From positions 367,501-431,500 of the forward strand of contig NZ_CP120717.1 in assembly GCF_032883915.1 (NCBI RefSeq): DNA of 64,000 nucleotides, given 5' to 3'. The translations under genes were made by a program, and so were the position numbers. This stretch comes from Endozoicomonas sp. 8E. Lineage in GTDB: Bacteria; Pseudomonadota; Gammaproteobacteria; Pseudomonadales; Endozoicomonadaceae. Of this stretch, positions 29,734 to 38,224 are shown piece by piece; position 1 is the stretch's first letter; every line of letters begins with the position of its first letter. The notes beneath the pieces were generated by a model. That model searched no databases. It was not told the DNA's origin and saw only the letters and a list, made by a program, of their open reading frames with translations.

Positions 29734-30552
29734 GTGAGTCTTGAAGGAATTAAATCTTTTGCTGCAAGTCATTTAAGCCTTTCAGGTTTTAAAAATGATT
29801 GTAAAAAAATATATGGGAAAATTTTTGGAAAACTGGTTCACGTTCTTGAAGCGTTAACGACGGCTTTGGATAAAGTCAGAAAATCCTCAAGGACCGGATT
29901 GTCATTTAATAAGTCTATTTATAAACGCAAAACCACTCCCCGGAGTTTGGGGGGCAAGCCTCAATACCTGAGCCTTGAAGGAAATGAGCAGAAAGCAAGA
30001 TGGTTGATGGTTGACTTTCTGGAAAAACTGGTTGAAAGAGGTGCTGGGATCGAAGACCTTTCCTCCGATAAGGCTAAAGCATTGACAAGTGAGTTATTGG
30101 AGATCCTTCTTGAACTGGACGCTACTGTTTTTAAAGCAATTTCCATTGCTAAAGGTCGTAAAGTCGGATCAGATGCTATGGGCCGGGCAATGGGCGCTCT
30201 TTTTAACGAGGTTGAAGGTTCAATAGTTGGTAACGAAAAATTAAAAGCGCAATTAGGTGAAAAAGGCTTTTTATATCAATTTGTTCGTGCCTGTGCACAG
30301 CTGAATGTTATTGAGGTGGATGTGAAATCAGACGATGATGAACTATTCAAGGCTCCTGCAATCCATTGCTTGAGTATAAAAGGTTGCAACTTTCTGCATA
30401 ATACTATGCTGCTTTACTACGAGATGACGGGCAGCGAGCTTCATGATGAAAAAGAATCATTACAAAAACAAGTTGATAAAGTGTCTGCCGACGATAAAGA
30501 TCTTTGGGGCATGAGTGAGGTCATTTTTAACAGACTTCGTTTGGAAGATTGA
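29734..30552 (+). CDS. Unknown 272-residue protein
   Basis: I do not recognise this protein. It starts at a GTG with GGAGG seven bases upstream. It looks soluble and largely helical, with no signal peptide or long hydrophobic segment. The first 70 residues are very basic (many Lys; IYKRKTTPRSLGGKPQ), the middle is leucine-rich amphipathic helix (ALTSELLEILLELDATVFKA), and the C-terminus is acidic and charged (EKESLQKQVDKVSADDKD). Base composition is AT-richer than in the housekeeping genes around it. It is divergent from the exporter operon. A degraded copy of its last 24 codons sits at 32108-32182, so the locus once carried a second related gene. Confidence 0.7.
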   Translation: MSLEGIKSFAASHLSLSGFKNDCKKIYGKIFGKLVHVLEALTTALDKVRKSSRTGLSFNKSIYKRKTTPRSLGGKPQYLSLEGNEQKARWLMVDFLEKLVERGAGIEDLSSDKAKALTSELLEILLELDATVFKAISIAKGRKVGSDAMGRAMGALFNEVEGSIVGNEKLKAQLGEKGFLYQFVRACAQLNVIEVDVKSDDDELFKAPAIHCLSIKGCNFLHNTMLLYYEMTGSELHDEKESLQKQVDKVSADDKDLWGMSEVIFNRLRLED

Positions 30553-30580
30553 GTCGGTTTCGATGGGTGCGGTGTTACCT

Positions 30581-30618
30581 TAAAAAAAACCGAGTTCGTA
30601 ACGCCTCGGTTTTTTTTC
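30581..30618. terminator. Bidirectional intrinsic terminator
   Basis: An A-run, AACCGAG, a TTCGTAACGC loop, CTCGGTT and a run of T: a symmetrical hairpin with T-tracts in both directions, following the 272-residue gene. It is the twin of the terminator at 32192-32226. Confidence 0.85.
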
Positions 30619-30642
30619 AATGGGATTCAGAGATTTTAGCGA

Positions 30643-30801
30643 TCAACTCTTATCGAACACCTCTTCCTGAATTCTTTTAATACCAATGTGTCGTACATCT
30701 CTGCCTTTCACCAGATAGATAACGTATTCCGCCAGGTTGCGGGCATGATCGCCAATCCGTTCCAGTGATCTTAATACCTACATAATATTCAGAACCCAGG
30801 T
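30643..30801 (-). pseudogene. phoU 3'-end fragment
   Basis: It encodes the last ~50 residues of PhoU ([17 protein letters not shown] and on to VFDK) but is cut off upstream and carries an in-frame TAG where the intact gene has the Trp of NIMWVLRS. It lies in the left copy of the direct repeat. It cannot make a functional PhoU. Confidence 0.9.
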
Positions 30802-30898
30802 ACTGTTAGAGCTCCAAAAAAAATGTCATATGAACTGATTGATCTATTCTTAACTCCCATTCTTTAATATTTGATGAATTTTAAATAGGGAGTTGACA

Positions 30899-32095
30899 AT
30901 GGAAAAAAATGTCAGATTGATTATTTTATTCCTTCTCTGCTTGCAATCATCTTATTCAAATTCAAAAGATTTACGCTTTAATTGGAAGCTGGAACATAAC
31001 GGTAATTCACTACTAAGTGGTACAACTGTAACCTCCACCAGGACCATTCATAGCGATGCGCACACAGCAGGCGATCATTCATCGGTGTTAGATGATTACA
31101 ACCCATCCTGTAATGTTTGTACAGTGGATGAATATGTCATTTATGACATCATCTCTTCCACTCTGATGGTTATTGATCAGAACAACCTTGGTCATACTAT
31201 GCCGCCACCTTTTGATACTTTATTGGGGAATTTGCAAACTGGCAGTTATTCTATTCAACATAGCTTTCATACTCAATACACACTGAGAAGTCAAACGACA
31301 ACAGCAGCAAATGTGGCTGCTCAAGCATTCTGTTGCGTGCTCTGTTTTCCTATATATTTGAAGATCTGGACAAAAAACGCGCCTCTTAGATCATACCATG
31401 AGTTGGACAGAATCAGAGTAATGAGAGCAGTAATACCAAAGGATTTGCCGGAAGATGTCTCTATCCAAAAATGCTCTTTATCTCATAAGGCTGTTAGCAG
31501 TGATAACCAAATATTTTCATCGCCAAACACACTGGTTACAGACAGCAAGACCAAAATATTTGACCTTTTCCTGGATACTCCAGAAACACAAAAATGGATA
31601 ATAGAGCATCTAAAGCCATCGACCAACAAGAGGTTAGACTTGATAATACCTCAGATATCCCGTACAGCTGTACCGGCTGTAATTCTTGTACGAGAGCAAA
31701 ACACCGCAAATAACAGACGAAACAGACGAAGCCGGAAACCATCACATTTTATAACAGTAAATTTAACGAATGGAATCAAAGTAGAATACCACTTTAATCG
31801 AGTATCCTACGATGGCATTCCGGTATTGGCGATTGTGGTTAGCGCTCATGGTTATACGCTGACACTCGCGGTTGATAATTACGATGTTATCGCTAACCAA
31901 CCCCCTCCACATTATGAAGAAATAGATGTTGTAGCTAACGAACCCCCTCCACAATATTCAGAGTCAGCAGAATCCTGTCATTGTAACGGCGCATGTAATT
32001 GTGCTGGTTCAAGGGAAAATGATACCGAAGATTCAGATGATCAGATTCATATTAGTATTCTGAATCAAGATCTTTTTTTCTCAAACAGCCAATAA
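30899..32095 (+). CDS. Secreted protein with two PPxY motifs
   Basis: A 398-residue protein of no family I recognise. The ATG at 30899 is preferred over the TTG two codons upstream because AGGGAG lies six bases before it. Residues 1-22 form a signal peptide (KNVRLIILFLLCLQSSYS). A hydrophobic Cys-containing stretch at about 145-160 (AAQAFCCVLCFPIYLKIW) may touch or cross a membrane. Near the C-terminus are two closely spaced PPxY motifs, NQPPPHYEE and NEPPPQYSE, then a Cys-rich knot (CHCNGACNC) and an acidic tail. PPxY is the ligand of eukaryotic WW domains, as in Nedd4-type ubiquitin ligases. The gene is AT-rich and sits between ~0.3 kb direct repeats, which suggests acquisition. A host-directed role is inference. 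Confidence 0.75.
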   Translation: MEKNVRLIILFLLCLQSSYSNSKDLRFNWKLEHNGNSLLSGTTVTSTRTIHSDAHTAGDHSSVLDDYNPSCNVCTVDEYVIYDIISSTLMVIDQNNLGHTMPPPFDTLLGNLQTGSYSIQHSFHTQYTLRSQTTTAANVAAQAFCCVLCFPIYLKIWTKNAPLRSYHELDRIRVMRAVIPKDLPEDVSIQKCSLSHKAVSSDNQIFSSPNTLVTDSKTKIFDLFLDTPETQKWIIEHLKPSTNKRLDLIIPQISRTAVPAVILVREQNTANNRRNRRSRKPSHFITVNLTNGIKVEYHFNRVSYDGIPVLAIVVSAHGYTLTLAVDNYDVIANQPPPHYEEIDVVANEPPPQYSESAESCHCNGACNCAGSRENDTEDSDDQIHISILNQDLFFSNSQ

Positions 32096-32107
32096 TGAGC
32101 CTGTAAA

Positions 32108-32182
32108 AAAGTATCTGCCGACGATAAAGATCTTCGGCCCATTACTGACCTCATTTACGAGAGATTTCGTTTGCCAGATTGA
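32108..32182 (+). pseudogene. 3' remnant of a paralog of the 272-residue gene
   Basis: The 24 codons before a TGA read VSADDKDLRPITDLIYERF and so on, against VSADDKDLWGMSEVIFNRL in the intact gene. The frame is kept and the changes are mostly conservative, as expected of the tail of a once-functional paralog whose upstream part was lost or replaced. Confidence 0.7.
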
Positions 32183-32191
32183 GTAATACCT

Positions 32192-32226
32192 TAAAAAACC
32201 CGAGTTCGTAACGCCTCGGGTTTTTA
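32192..32226. terminator. Bidirectional intrinsic terminator between the PPxY gene and phoU
   Basis: AAAAAACCCGAG and CTCGGGTTTTT arms enclose a TTCGTAACGC loop. It serves the plus-strand gene ending at 32095 and, read on the minus strand, the end of the pst-phoU operon. Confidence 0.88.
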
Positions 32227-32253
32227 TTCAATGGGATTCACAGATTTTAGCGA

Positions 32254-32979
32254 TCAATTCTTATCGAACACCTCTTCCTGAATTCTTTTAATACCAATGT
32301 GTCGTACATCTGTACCTTTCACCAGATAGATAACGTATTCCGCCAGGTTGCGGGCATGATCGCCAATCCGTTCCAGTGATCTTAAAACCCACATAATATT
32401 CAGAACCCGGGTGATGGATCTTGGGTCTTCCATCATGTAGGTGACCAGTTCCCGTGTGGCACTTTTGTATTCCCGGTCGACGGTTTTATCTTCCTTGGCA
32501 ACCGCCAGAGCAAGATCGGCATCGAAACGGGCAAAAGCATTCAGTGCATCCTGTACCATCTGTCGTACATGGTTACCAATGTGGCGGGTCTCGATATAAC
32601 CTTTGGGCGCTTCTCCCTGTTCACTGAGGCTGATGGCAAAACGGGCAATTTTTGCCGCCTCGTCACCAATCCTCTCCAGATCGGTCGCGGCCTTGGAGCA
32701 GGAAATCACCAGACGCAGGTCACTGGCCGCTGGCTGGCGTCTGGCCAGAATGCGGGAACACTCTTCATCAATGGCCAGTTCCATAAAGTTAATGTCTCTG
32801 TCCTTCTCGCAGACCACCACAGCTCCTTCGCTGTCAGCATTGATAAGGGCATTGATGGCATCGGATACCTGCTTTTCAACCTGCCCACCCATAGACAGGA
32901 GATTATTTCGCAGCTCCTCCAGTTCATGATTGAATTGCTGTGAAATATGATGGCTAAGAAGTTCGCTTTTGGTATCCAT
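32254..32979 (-). CDS. phoU: Phosphate-signalling regulator PhoU
   Basis: Peripheral cytoplasmic protein that couples the Pst transporter to the PhoR/PhoB two-component system and restrains phosphate uptake. The 241-residue length fits the family. Two symmetrical three-helix bundles are visible, each with its metal-binding signature: RIGDEAAKIAR in the first and [13 protein letters not shown] in the second. It is the last gene of pstC-pstA-pstB-phoU, 48 nt after pstB. Its 3' end is duplicated upstream at 30643-30801. phoB and phoR are not in the window. Confidence 0.97.
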   Translation of the reverse strand: MDTKSELLSHHISQQFNHELEELRNNLLSMGGQVEKQVSDAINALINADSEGAVVVCEKDRDINFMELAIDEECSRILARRQPAASDLRLVISCSKAATDLERIGDEAAKIARFAISLSEQGEAPKGYIETRHIGNHVRQMVQDALNAFARFDADLALAVAKEDKTVDREYKSATRELVTYMMEDPRSITRVLNIMWVLRSLERIGDHARNLAEYVIYLVKGTDVRHIGIKRIQEEVFDKN

Positions 32980-33027
32980 GAGTTTTCCAGGTGCTTTCTT
33001 GGCTATGGCATTTTTTGGCTACGGCAT

Positions 33028-33927
33028 TTAGCCGTAGCGGCCGGTTATATAGTCTTCAGTTTGTTTCTGTTGTGGGTTTGTGAACAGCGTGTCCGTATCA
33101 TCGAATTCGATGAGCTTACCCATATACATAAATGCTGTGTAATCAGAGACGCGAGCAGCCTGTTGCATATTATGGGTAACGATAGCAATGGTGAATTTGG
33201 ACTTGAGCTTGTTAATCAGCTCTTCAATTTTTAATGTTGAAATAGGGTCCAGGGCTGAAGCCGGTTCATCCAGCAGCAGAACCTCAGGCTCTACAGCAAT
33301 GGTTCGGGCGATCACCAGACGCTGTTGCTGACCACCGGACATGCCCAGGGCGCTTTCATGGAGGCGATCCTTAACTTCATCCCAAAGTGCTGCACTGCGC
33401 AGGGCCCACTCTACGACTTCATCCAGAACACGCTTTTTGTTGATACCCTGAATGCGAAGACCATAGGCGACATTTTCATAAATACTCTTCGGGAAGGGGT
33501 TTGGCTTCTGGAATACCATGCCAACACGACGGCGGAGGTCCGCGACATTGACGCCCTTCTGATAGATATTCTGGTTATCCAGCTGGATTTCACCTTCGAC
33601 GCGGCAGCCTTCCACCAGATCATTCATTCTGTTCATACTGCGCAACAGAGTGGATTTACCACAGCCTGATGGACCAATAAACGCGGTGACCCTGCGTTTC
33701 GGGATGGTCAGAGAGATATCGTGCAGTGCCTGCTTCTCACCATAAAACAGGTTCAAATTTCTGATATCCAGACATTTTTCTTCCTGCTCCAGGCTGAGCT
33801 TGCGACGGTTGCGTCCCAGGCTGTCGAGATTAAACGCCGGTGTTGAGCTGGTCTCCTCGGGAGTGACTCTACTCTGTTGGTTGTCTGTCCGGGTGGGTGT
33901 ATTCAAGTCCAGTGCCTCATCCAGCAT
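33028..33927 (-). CDS. pstB: Phosphate ABC transporter ATPase PstB
   Basis: ATP-hydrolysing subunit of the high-affinity phosphate importer. It has Walker [11 protein letters not shown]-loop region [13 protein letters not shown], signature MSGGQQQR, Walker [13 protein letters not shown] and H-loop VTHNMQQA, all close to E. coli PstB. The 299 residues include about 45 extra N-terminal residues rich in Thr, Ser and Asn; an internal start nearer the core is possible, but no better ribosome site was seen. It lies 91 nt after pstA. Confidence 0.97.
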   Translation of the reverse strand: MLDEALDLNTPTRTDNQQSRVTPEETSSTPAFNLDSLGRNRRKLSLEQEEKCLDIRNLNLFYGEKQALHDISLTIPKRRVTAFIGPSGCGKSTLLRSMNRMNDLVEGCRVEGEIQLDNQNIYQKGVNVADLRRRVGMVFQKPNPFPKSIYENVAYGLRIQGINKKRVLDEVVEWALRSAALWDEVKDRLHESALGMSGGQQQRLVIARTIAVEPEVLLLDEPASALDPISTLKIEELINKLKSKFTIAIVTHNMQQAARVSDYTAFMYMGKLIEFDDTDTLFTNPQQKQTEDYITGRYG

Positions 33928-34018
33928 GATGTTACCTTTAATACGTAATTAAACCGTCCTGGCTCAGTCAGGGAAACTTTTTTGTGGCTCAAGGCTGTTT
34001 TTTTGTAGCGAATTAATC

Positions 34019-35683
34019 TCACGCTTCCAGACTCTTGTATTTTTCACGCAAATGGTTGCGAATAGCTACTGCTGAAAGGTTAAGAACCGCAATGACAATA
34101 ACCAGCAGCAAAGCGGTTGCGTAAACCAGTGGTCTGGCCGCTTCTACGTTAGGACTCTGGAAGCCGACATCGTAGATATGGAAGCCCAGGTGCATGAATT
34201 TCTGATCCAGATGCAGGAATGGATAATTAGTATCCAGAGGCAAGCTGGGAGCCAGCTTCACCACGCCAACCAGCATCAGAGGTGCAACTTCGCCAGCGGC
34301 ACGGGCAACAGCCAGGATCAATCCTGTCATCATGGCAGGGCTGGCCATGGGCAGAACGACACGCCAGAGTGTTTCTGCCTTGGTCGCCCCCAGCGCCAGA
34401 CTGCCCTCACGGACAGAGCTTGGAATGCGTGATAGCCCCTCCTCGGTGGCAACAATAACAACAGGCAATGTTAATAAGGCCAGAGTAATCGATGCCCAGA
34501 GTAACCCCGGTGTACCAAAGGTCGGTGCTGGCAGTGCTTCCTGGAAAAATAACTGGTCAATCTGGCTGCCGGCAAAATAGATGAAGAAACCAAGACCAAA
34601 TACACCGTAGACAATGGAAGGAACGCCCGCCAGGTTGTTCACGGCCACGCGAATAGTTCGGGTCAGCCAACCCTGATTGGCGTATTCACGGAGGTAGACC
34701 GCCGCTATTACACCAAAAGGGGTCACGATGATCGACATCAGAATCACCATCATGACCGTACCGAAAATAGCTGGGAAAACTCCCCCTTCCGTGTTCGCCT
34801 CTCTGGGGTCCTCAGTGATAAATTCGCCGACCTTATCGAGATAGAAAAACATTTTCTGGGTCAGGGTCATGGCATTGGGTTTATAGGCCCGGACGATTTT
34901 GCCAAAAGATTGCTCAATCTCTGTGCCATCAATAGTTGTAGCCACCAGACTATCACGATTGAAAGCCACATAAAGATCACCCAGTCTGGCTTCCATCACC
35001 TTATATTCAGCCTGTAATACCTTGCGTTGTGCTTCGATATCGGCGAGGGCCTGAGGAGTGTCTGTACCATTAAGTTCGAGGGCTCGCTGTTCCAGACGGA
35101 GGCGCTCCAGCTTGGCGTTGACTGAACCTATTTCGTGCTTTTCGATGGCGTAGATTTCGTCGTAGATAGACAGGGCTCTGTTCAGTCTTTTCTGGAACTC
35201 TGGCCAGGCTGCTTCACCCTCTACAACCACTTTGCCATCCTGTTTGATGTTGTTCAGATAACCGTAGAAGTTACCCCACTCCCTGCGCTCCAGAGCAATG
35301 ATATTTTCAGGGTAACGGCGATTCTCAAGCCAAAGATCAATGACCCAGGCAAAGTCTGAGCCTGAAACATCCCTGTTACCCACTTTAAGCAGGTCACGGG
35401 TCAGTGTTTCCATTCCCTCGGGAACCGGGAGGCCTGCAGCCTCAAGGCGGGTTGCAGAAACGGTTTCAGTGTCTGCTATTTCTCCAGCGATTAAACGGGC
35501 TTCCTGGCCGGGAGGGGCATAGTCTGCCACCAGAATTTGTCCTGGCCAGAAGTGACCCAGCCCCCGGATTGCAATCAAGCCCAGAAGGCCGACAACAAGA
35601 ATTACACTGATGGCGACCGCTCCGGCATTGAGCCAAACCCAGGGAGAGCCAGTTTGGTACCACTTGGTTATTTTATTACTCAT
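34019..35683 (-). CDS. pstA: Phosphate ABC transporter permease PstA
   Basis: Inner-membrane permease subunit. At 554 residues it is nearly twice E. coli PstA. After a first membrane helix (about 15-40) comes a long soluble segment (about 45-270) with coiled-coil character (LERLRLEQRALELNG). The usual five-helix permease core follows from about 310, with the EAA-type loop GALALGATKAETLWRVVLP represented by SLALGATKAETLWRVVLP. The enlarged form occurs in many marine gammaproteobacteria together with the enlarged PstC. It lies 15 nt after pstC, so the two are probably translationally linked. Confidence 0.95.
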   Translation of the reverse strand: MSNKITKWYQTGSPWVWLNAGAVAISVILVVGLLGLIAIRGLGHFWPGQILVADYAPPGQEARLIAGEIADTETVSATRLEAAGLPVPEGMETLTRDLLKVGNRDVSGSDFAWVIDLWLENRRYPENIIALERREWGNFYGYLNNIKQDGKVVVEGEAAWPEFQKRLNRALSIYDEIYAIEKHEIGSVNAKLERLRLEQRALELNGTDTPQALADIEAQRKVLQAEYKVMEARLGDLYVAFNRDSLVATTIDGTEIEQSFGKIVRAYKPNAMTLTQKMFFYLDKVGEFITEDPREANTEGGVFPAIFGTVMMVILMSIIVTPFGVIAAVYLREYANQGWLTRTIRVAVNNLAGVPSIVYGVFGLGFFIYFAGSQIDQLFFQEALPAPTFGTPGLLWASITLALLTLPVVIVATEEGLSRIPSSVREGSLALGATKAETLWRVVLPMASPAMMTGLILAVARAAGEVAPLMLVGVVKLAPSLPLDTNYPFLHLDQKFMHLGFHIYDVGFQSPNVEAARPLVYATALLLVIVIAVLNLSAVAIRNHLREKYKSLEA

Positions 35684-35698
35684 GTTCCGGCTCCTTCC

Positions 35699-37972
35699 TT
35701 AAAGCGAACTGTACTTCTTGCGCAGTCGATGACGAACCATCTCGGCAGCAGTATTAACGACAAAGGTGAACAGGAAAAGCACCAATGCAGCAAGGAACAG
35801 AATTCGATAGTGGCTGCTGCCGACTTCGGATTCAGGCATTTCAACAGCAATGTTGGCAGCCAGGGTTCTCATGCCTTCGAAAATATTGGCGTCCATGATG
35901 GGTGTGTTGCCGGTAGCCATCAGTACAATCATCGTTTCACCCACGGCACGGCCCATACCAATCATTACGGCAGAAAATATGCCCGGGCTGGCGGTCAGCA
36001 ATACCACCCGAATCAATGTCTGCCAGGGCGTCGCACCCAGTGCCAGGGAGCCATAACTCAGATGTTTGGGAACACTGAAAATGGCATCCTCAGCGATAGA
36101 AAAAATGGTGGGAATCACTGCAAAGCCCATAGCCAGTCCCACTACCAGCGCATTACGTTGATCGTAAGGAATACCCAGCTCAGAGGTCAGCCAGTTTCTC
36201 AGGTCGCCATTAAAGAAGGTCGCTTCAATGCTACCGTTCAGATTCATCGCAATGGCACCACTGATCAGTACCACAGGAATCAGCAGAGCTGCTTGCCAGC
36301 CGTCCGGGATGGAGTGACGGATTTTGCCGGGCATGGAGTCCCAGGCAAAAGCAAAGAGCAATATGCCTATTGGAACAATCAACAAGAGTGCAAATATTCC
36401 TGCCAGACTGTTTTCGATCAGGGGTGCCAGCCAGAGACCGGCCAGAAAACCCAGAATGACCGTGGGCAGAGCTTCCATCAATTCAATGACAGGCTTTACT
36501 TTACGACGCATGGCTGGCGCCATGAAGTAAGCCGTATAGATGGCTCCGGCTATTGCCAGAGGTGTAGCCAGCAACATGGCGTAAAAGGCGGCCTTAAGAG
36601 TGCCGAAGGCCAGAGGGGTCAGGCTCAGCTTTGGTTCAAAGTCATTATTCGATGCAGACGATTGCCAGATATATTCAGGCTTCTCGTAGCCCTCATACCA
36701 GACTTTACCCCAGAGAGCCGACAAGGATACCTCAGGATGTTCATTTTCAACACGCCAGAATTCGGTAGAGCCATTGCCAGTCACCAGCATATAGTTGCTA
36801 CGGGGGGCAATAACCAGTTGCTCAACAGGGCCGTCGGTCAGCTTCTCAGTCAGCAAGGTTCTGTTGGCTGTGGTGTAGAAGATGCCAACATTACCCTTGT
36901 CATCAGCTGCCAGAAAGCCCTTGCGGCGATGCTCAGGCACTATCTGCATAATAGGTTCACCGGCCAGCTCGAACTCGCGAATTCTTTGCAGGTGCCACTG
37001 GTTTTGTTCATCTCTGACCATGAACCACTGGGTGACCATGCCGGTGTCATCGCCTATCAGCAGAGAAGCCCCACCCAGCAGGAATGTCATGGTCGTTACT
37101 CTGGCCGAGTCGGCAGTCAGGTCAGTCTCTGACACGATGTGAGACTGATTAATGTTGCTGATATCGATCAGTGTCAGGCCGTCAGCACCGGATTGAACAA
37201 AAAGCCAGTGTTGATCCGGAGCAATCAGTACATCGTGAACAGGCCCATCGACTTCAGGCAGAGTGACACTCTCTTCTTCCAGCGTGACCTCTTCCGTCAG
37301 GAAGTTTTCTTCCTTGCTAAAAGCGGTCATATGCAGGCGCTTGTCACCATAACCGGTGAGCAACAGCTGATCTTCACTATCACTGATACTCAGGTGTGAA
37401 ACAGCCTCATTACCTGTTACCAGATTAATCGCTTCCTCACCGTATGGGTAGGTGACCCTGGGCGTAATCAGTCTTTTGTCATCAGGCCAGGTAATTTGAT
37501 AGCCGTGCTTGAAAATAATGACCTGACCATTGCTCAGACCCGCAGCCAGCAGGTTGCTATCAGATGGATCATTGCTAATTGTGGTAACTGAGGTCCCGGC
37601 AGGAAGGGGCAGGGAATAGCGATATTTCTGCTCTCCGGTTCGGGTGGATGCAAAAGTCAGGGCGCCGTCGGCCGTGATGGAAAAAGCCAGTTCAGCCTGT
37701 TCTTCCATACTCTGATAGAGAGGGCGCTGCTCCCCCGTGATCGTCTGTGTCCAGGTACTGCTTTGTTCAATTTCTGCACTTTTGAATAAAGGTCCAACTT
37801 CGTAAAGAAGATAGATGAAGATCAGCAGAATGGCGGCAATAACACCAAGGCCACCCACGGCCACACCCCACCGGGTCAGGTGATCTTTGAGAAAGCGAAG
37901 TGACTGATGACGTTTATGAGCCGGGGTGTTGTAATCGACACCAGGGCTGTCTTCTATTATTGGTTGGTACAT
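35699..37972 (-). CDS. pstC: Phosphate ABC transporter permease PstC, long form
   Basis: Inner-membrane permease subunit paired with PstA. It has 757 residues against about 320 in E. coli. A membrane helix at about 35-60 (GVIAAILLIFIYLLYEVGPL) is followed by a roughly 350-residue, beta-propeller-like periplasmic segment, then the permease core from about 455 with EALPTVILGFLAGLWLAP and the EAA loop LALGATPWQTLIRVVL. It is the first gene of the pstC-pstA-pstB-phoU unit. A Pho-box-like site lies 45-62 nt upstream, so expression is probably PhoB-dependent and separate from pstS. Confidence 0.95.
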   Translation of the reverse strand: MYQPIIEDSPGVDYNTPAHKRHQSLRFLKDHLTRWGVAVGGLGVIAAILLIFIYLLYEVGPLFKSAEIEQSSTWTQTITGEQRPLYQSMEEQAELAFSITADGALTFASTRTGEQKYRYSLPLPAGTSVTTISNDPSDSNLLAAGLSNGQVIIFKHGYQITWPDDKRLITPRVTYPYGEEAINLVTGNEAVSHLSISDSEDQLLLTGYGDKRLHMTAFSKEENFLTEEVTLEEESVTLPEVDGPVHDVLIAPDQHWLFVQSGADGLTLIDISNINQSHIVSETDLTADSARVTTMTFLLGGASLLIGDDTGMVTQWFMVRDEQNQWHLQRIREFELAGEPIMQIVPEHRRKGFLAADDKGNVGIFYTTANRTLLTEKLTDGPVEQLVIAPRSNYMLVTGNGSTEFWRVENEHPEVSLSALWGKVWYEGYEKPEYIWQSSASNNDFEPKLSLTPLAFGTLKAAFYAMLLATPLAIAGAIYTAYFMAPAMRRKVKPVIELMEALPTVILGFLAGLWLAPLIENSLAGIFALLLIVPIGILLFAFAWDSMPGKIRHSIPDGWQAALLIPVVLISGAIAMNLNGSIEATFFNGDLRNWLTSELGIPYDQRNALVVGLAMGFAVIPTIFSIAEDAIFSVPKHLSYGSLALGATPWQTLIRVVLLTASPGIFSAVMIGMGRAVGETMIVLMATGNTPIMDANIFEGMRTLAANIAVEMPESEVGSSHYRILFLAALVLFLFTFVVNTAAEMVRHRLRKKYSSL

Positions 37973-38016
37973 GGCACTGGTCGCAGAGATTATTGAGCGT
38001 ACCTTAAAAGGTCTGT

Positions 38017-38034
38017 GTTACAGAAATATGACAG
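38017..38034 (-). promoter_or_regulatory. Pho-box-like site upstream of pstC
   Basis: Read on the minus strand: CTGTCAT-ATTT-CTGTAAC. This matches the PhoB consensus of two CTGTCAT-type heptamers spaced by four A/T bases (7/7, and close to 6/7). The position 45-62 nt before the pstC start is typical. Confidence 0.75.
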
Positions 38035-38224
38035 AATTGAAAAAATGAGAGGCAAGCCGCAGCTCTCAGCATCTTGAAACAGTGTCCCCGGTAATGAGCG
38101 ATCGATAGCCGTGACCGGAAAAGCTGACTGAAAAACACCGCAGCCAAACCGTTCCCTATTTAGTCAAGTGCGCACTCACTATGAGCTACAATGTGGCTCC
38201 AACTGAAGAAAAGCGAAAACTTTT

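Larger units (their letters stand above)
30478..30801. repeat. Direct repeat, left copy
   Basis: This segment, made of the 3' end of the 272-residue gene, a terminator and the phoU 3' end, is repeated in the same order and orientation at 32107-32412. The copies differ by a 19-nt indel just before the terminator and by scattered substitutions, concentrated in the coding tail. The segment between the two copies (30802-32106) holds the PPxY-protein gene. Confidence 0.85.
32107..32412. repeat. Direct repeat, right copy
   Basis: Right partner of 30478-30801. It contains a decayed coding tail, a terminator and the intact 3' end of phoU. The phoU part matches the left copy at almost every base. Confidence 0.85.

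Noticed and set aside
35537-37132. 531-codon plus-strand frame opposite pstA/pstC
   Set aside because: The composition is Gln/His-rich in the way of an antisense shadow of permease codons; no start signal or domain is seen.
35699-37972. Oversized PstC and PstA as a possible novel fusion
   Set aside because: The long periplasmic segments are common in marine gammaproteobacterial Pst permeases, so not a new arrangement.
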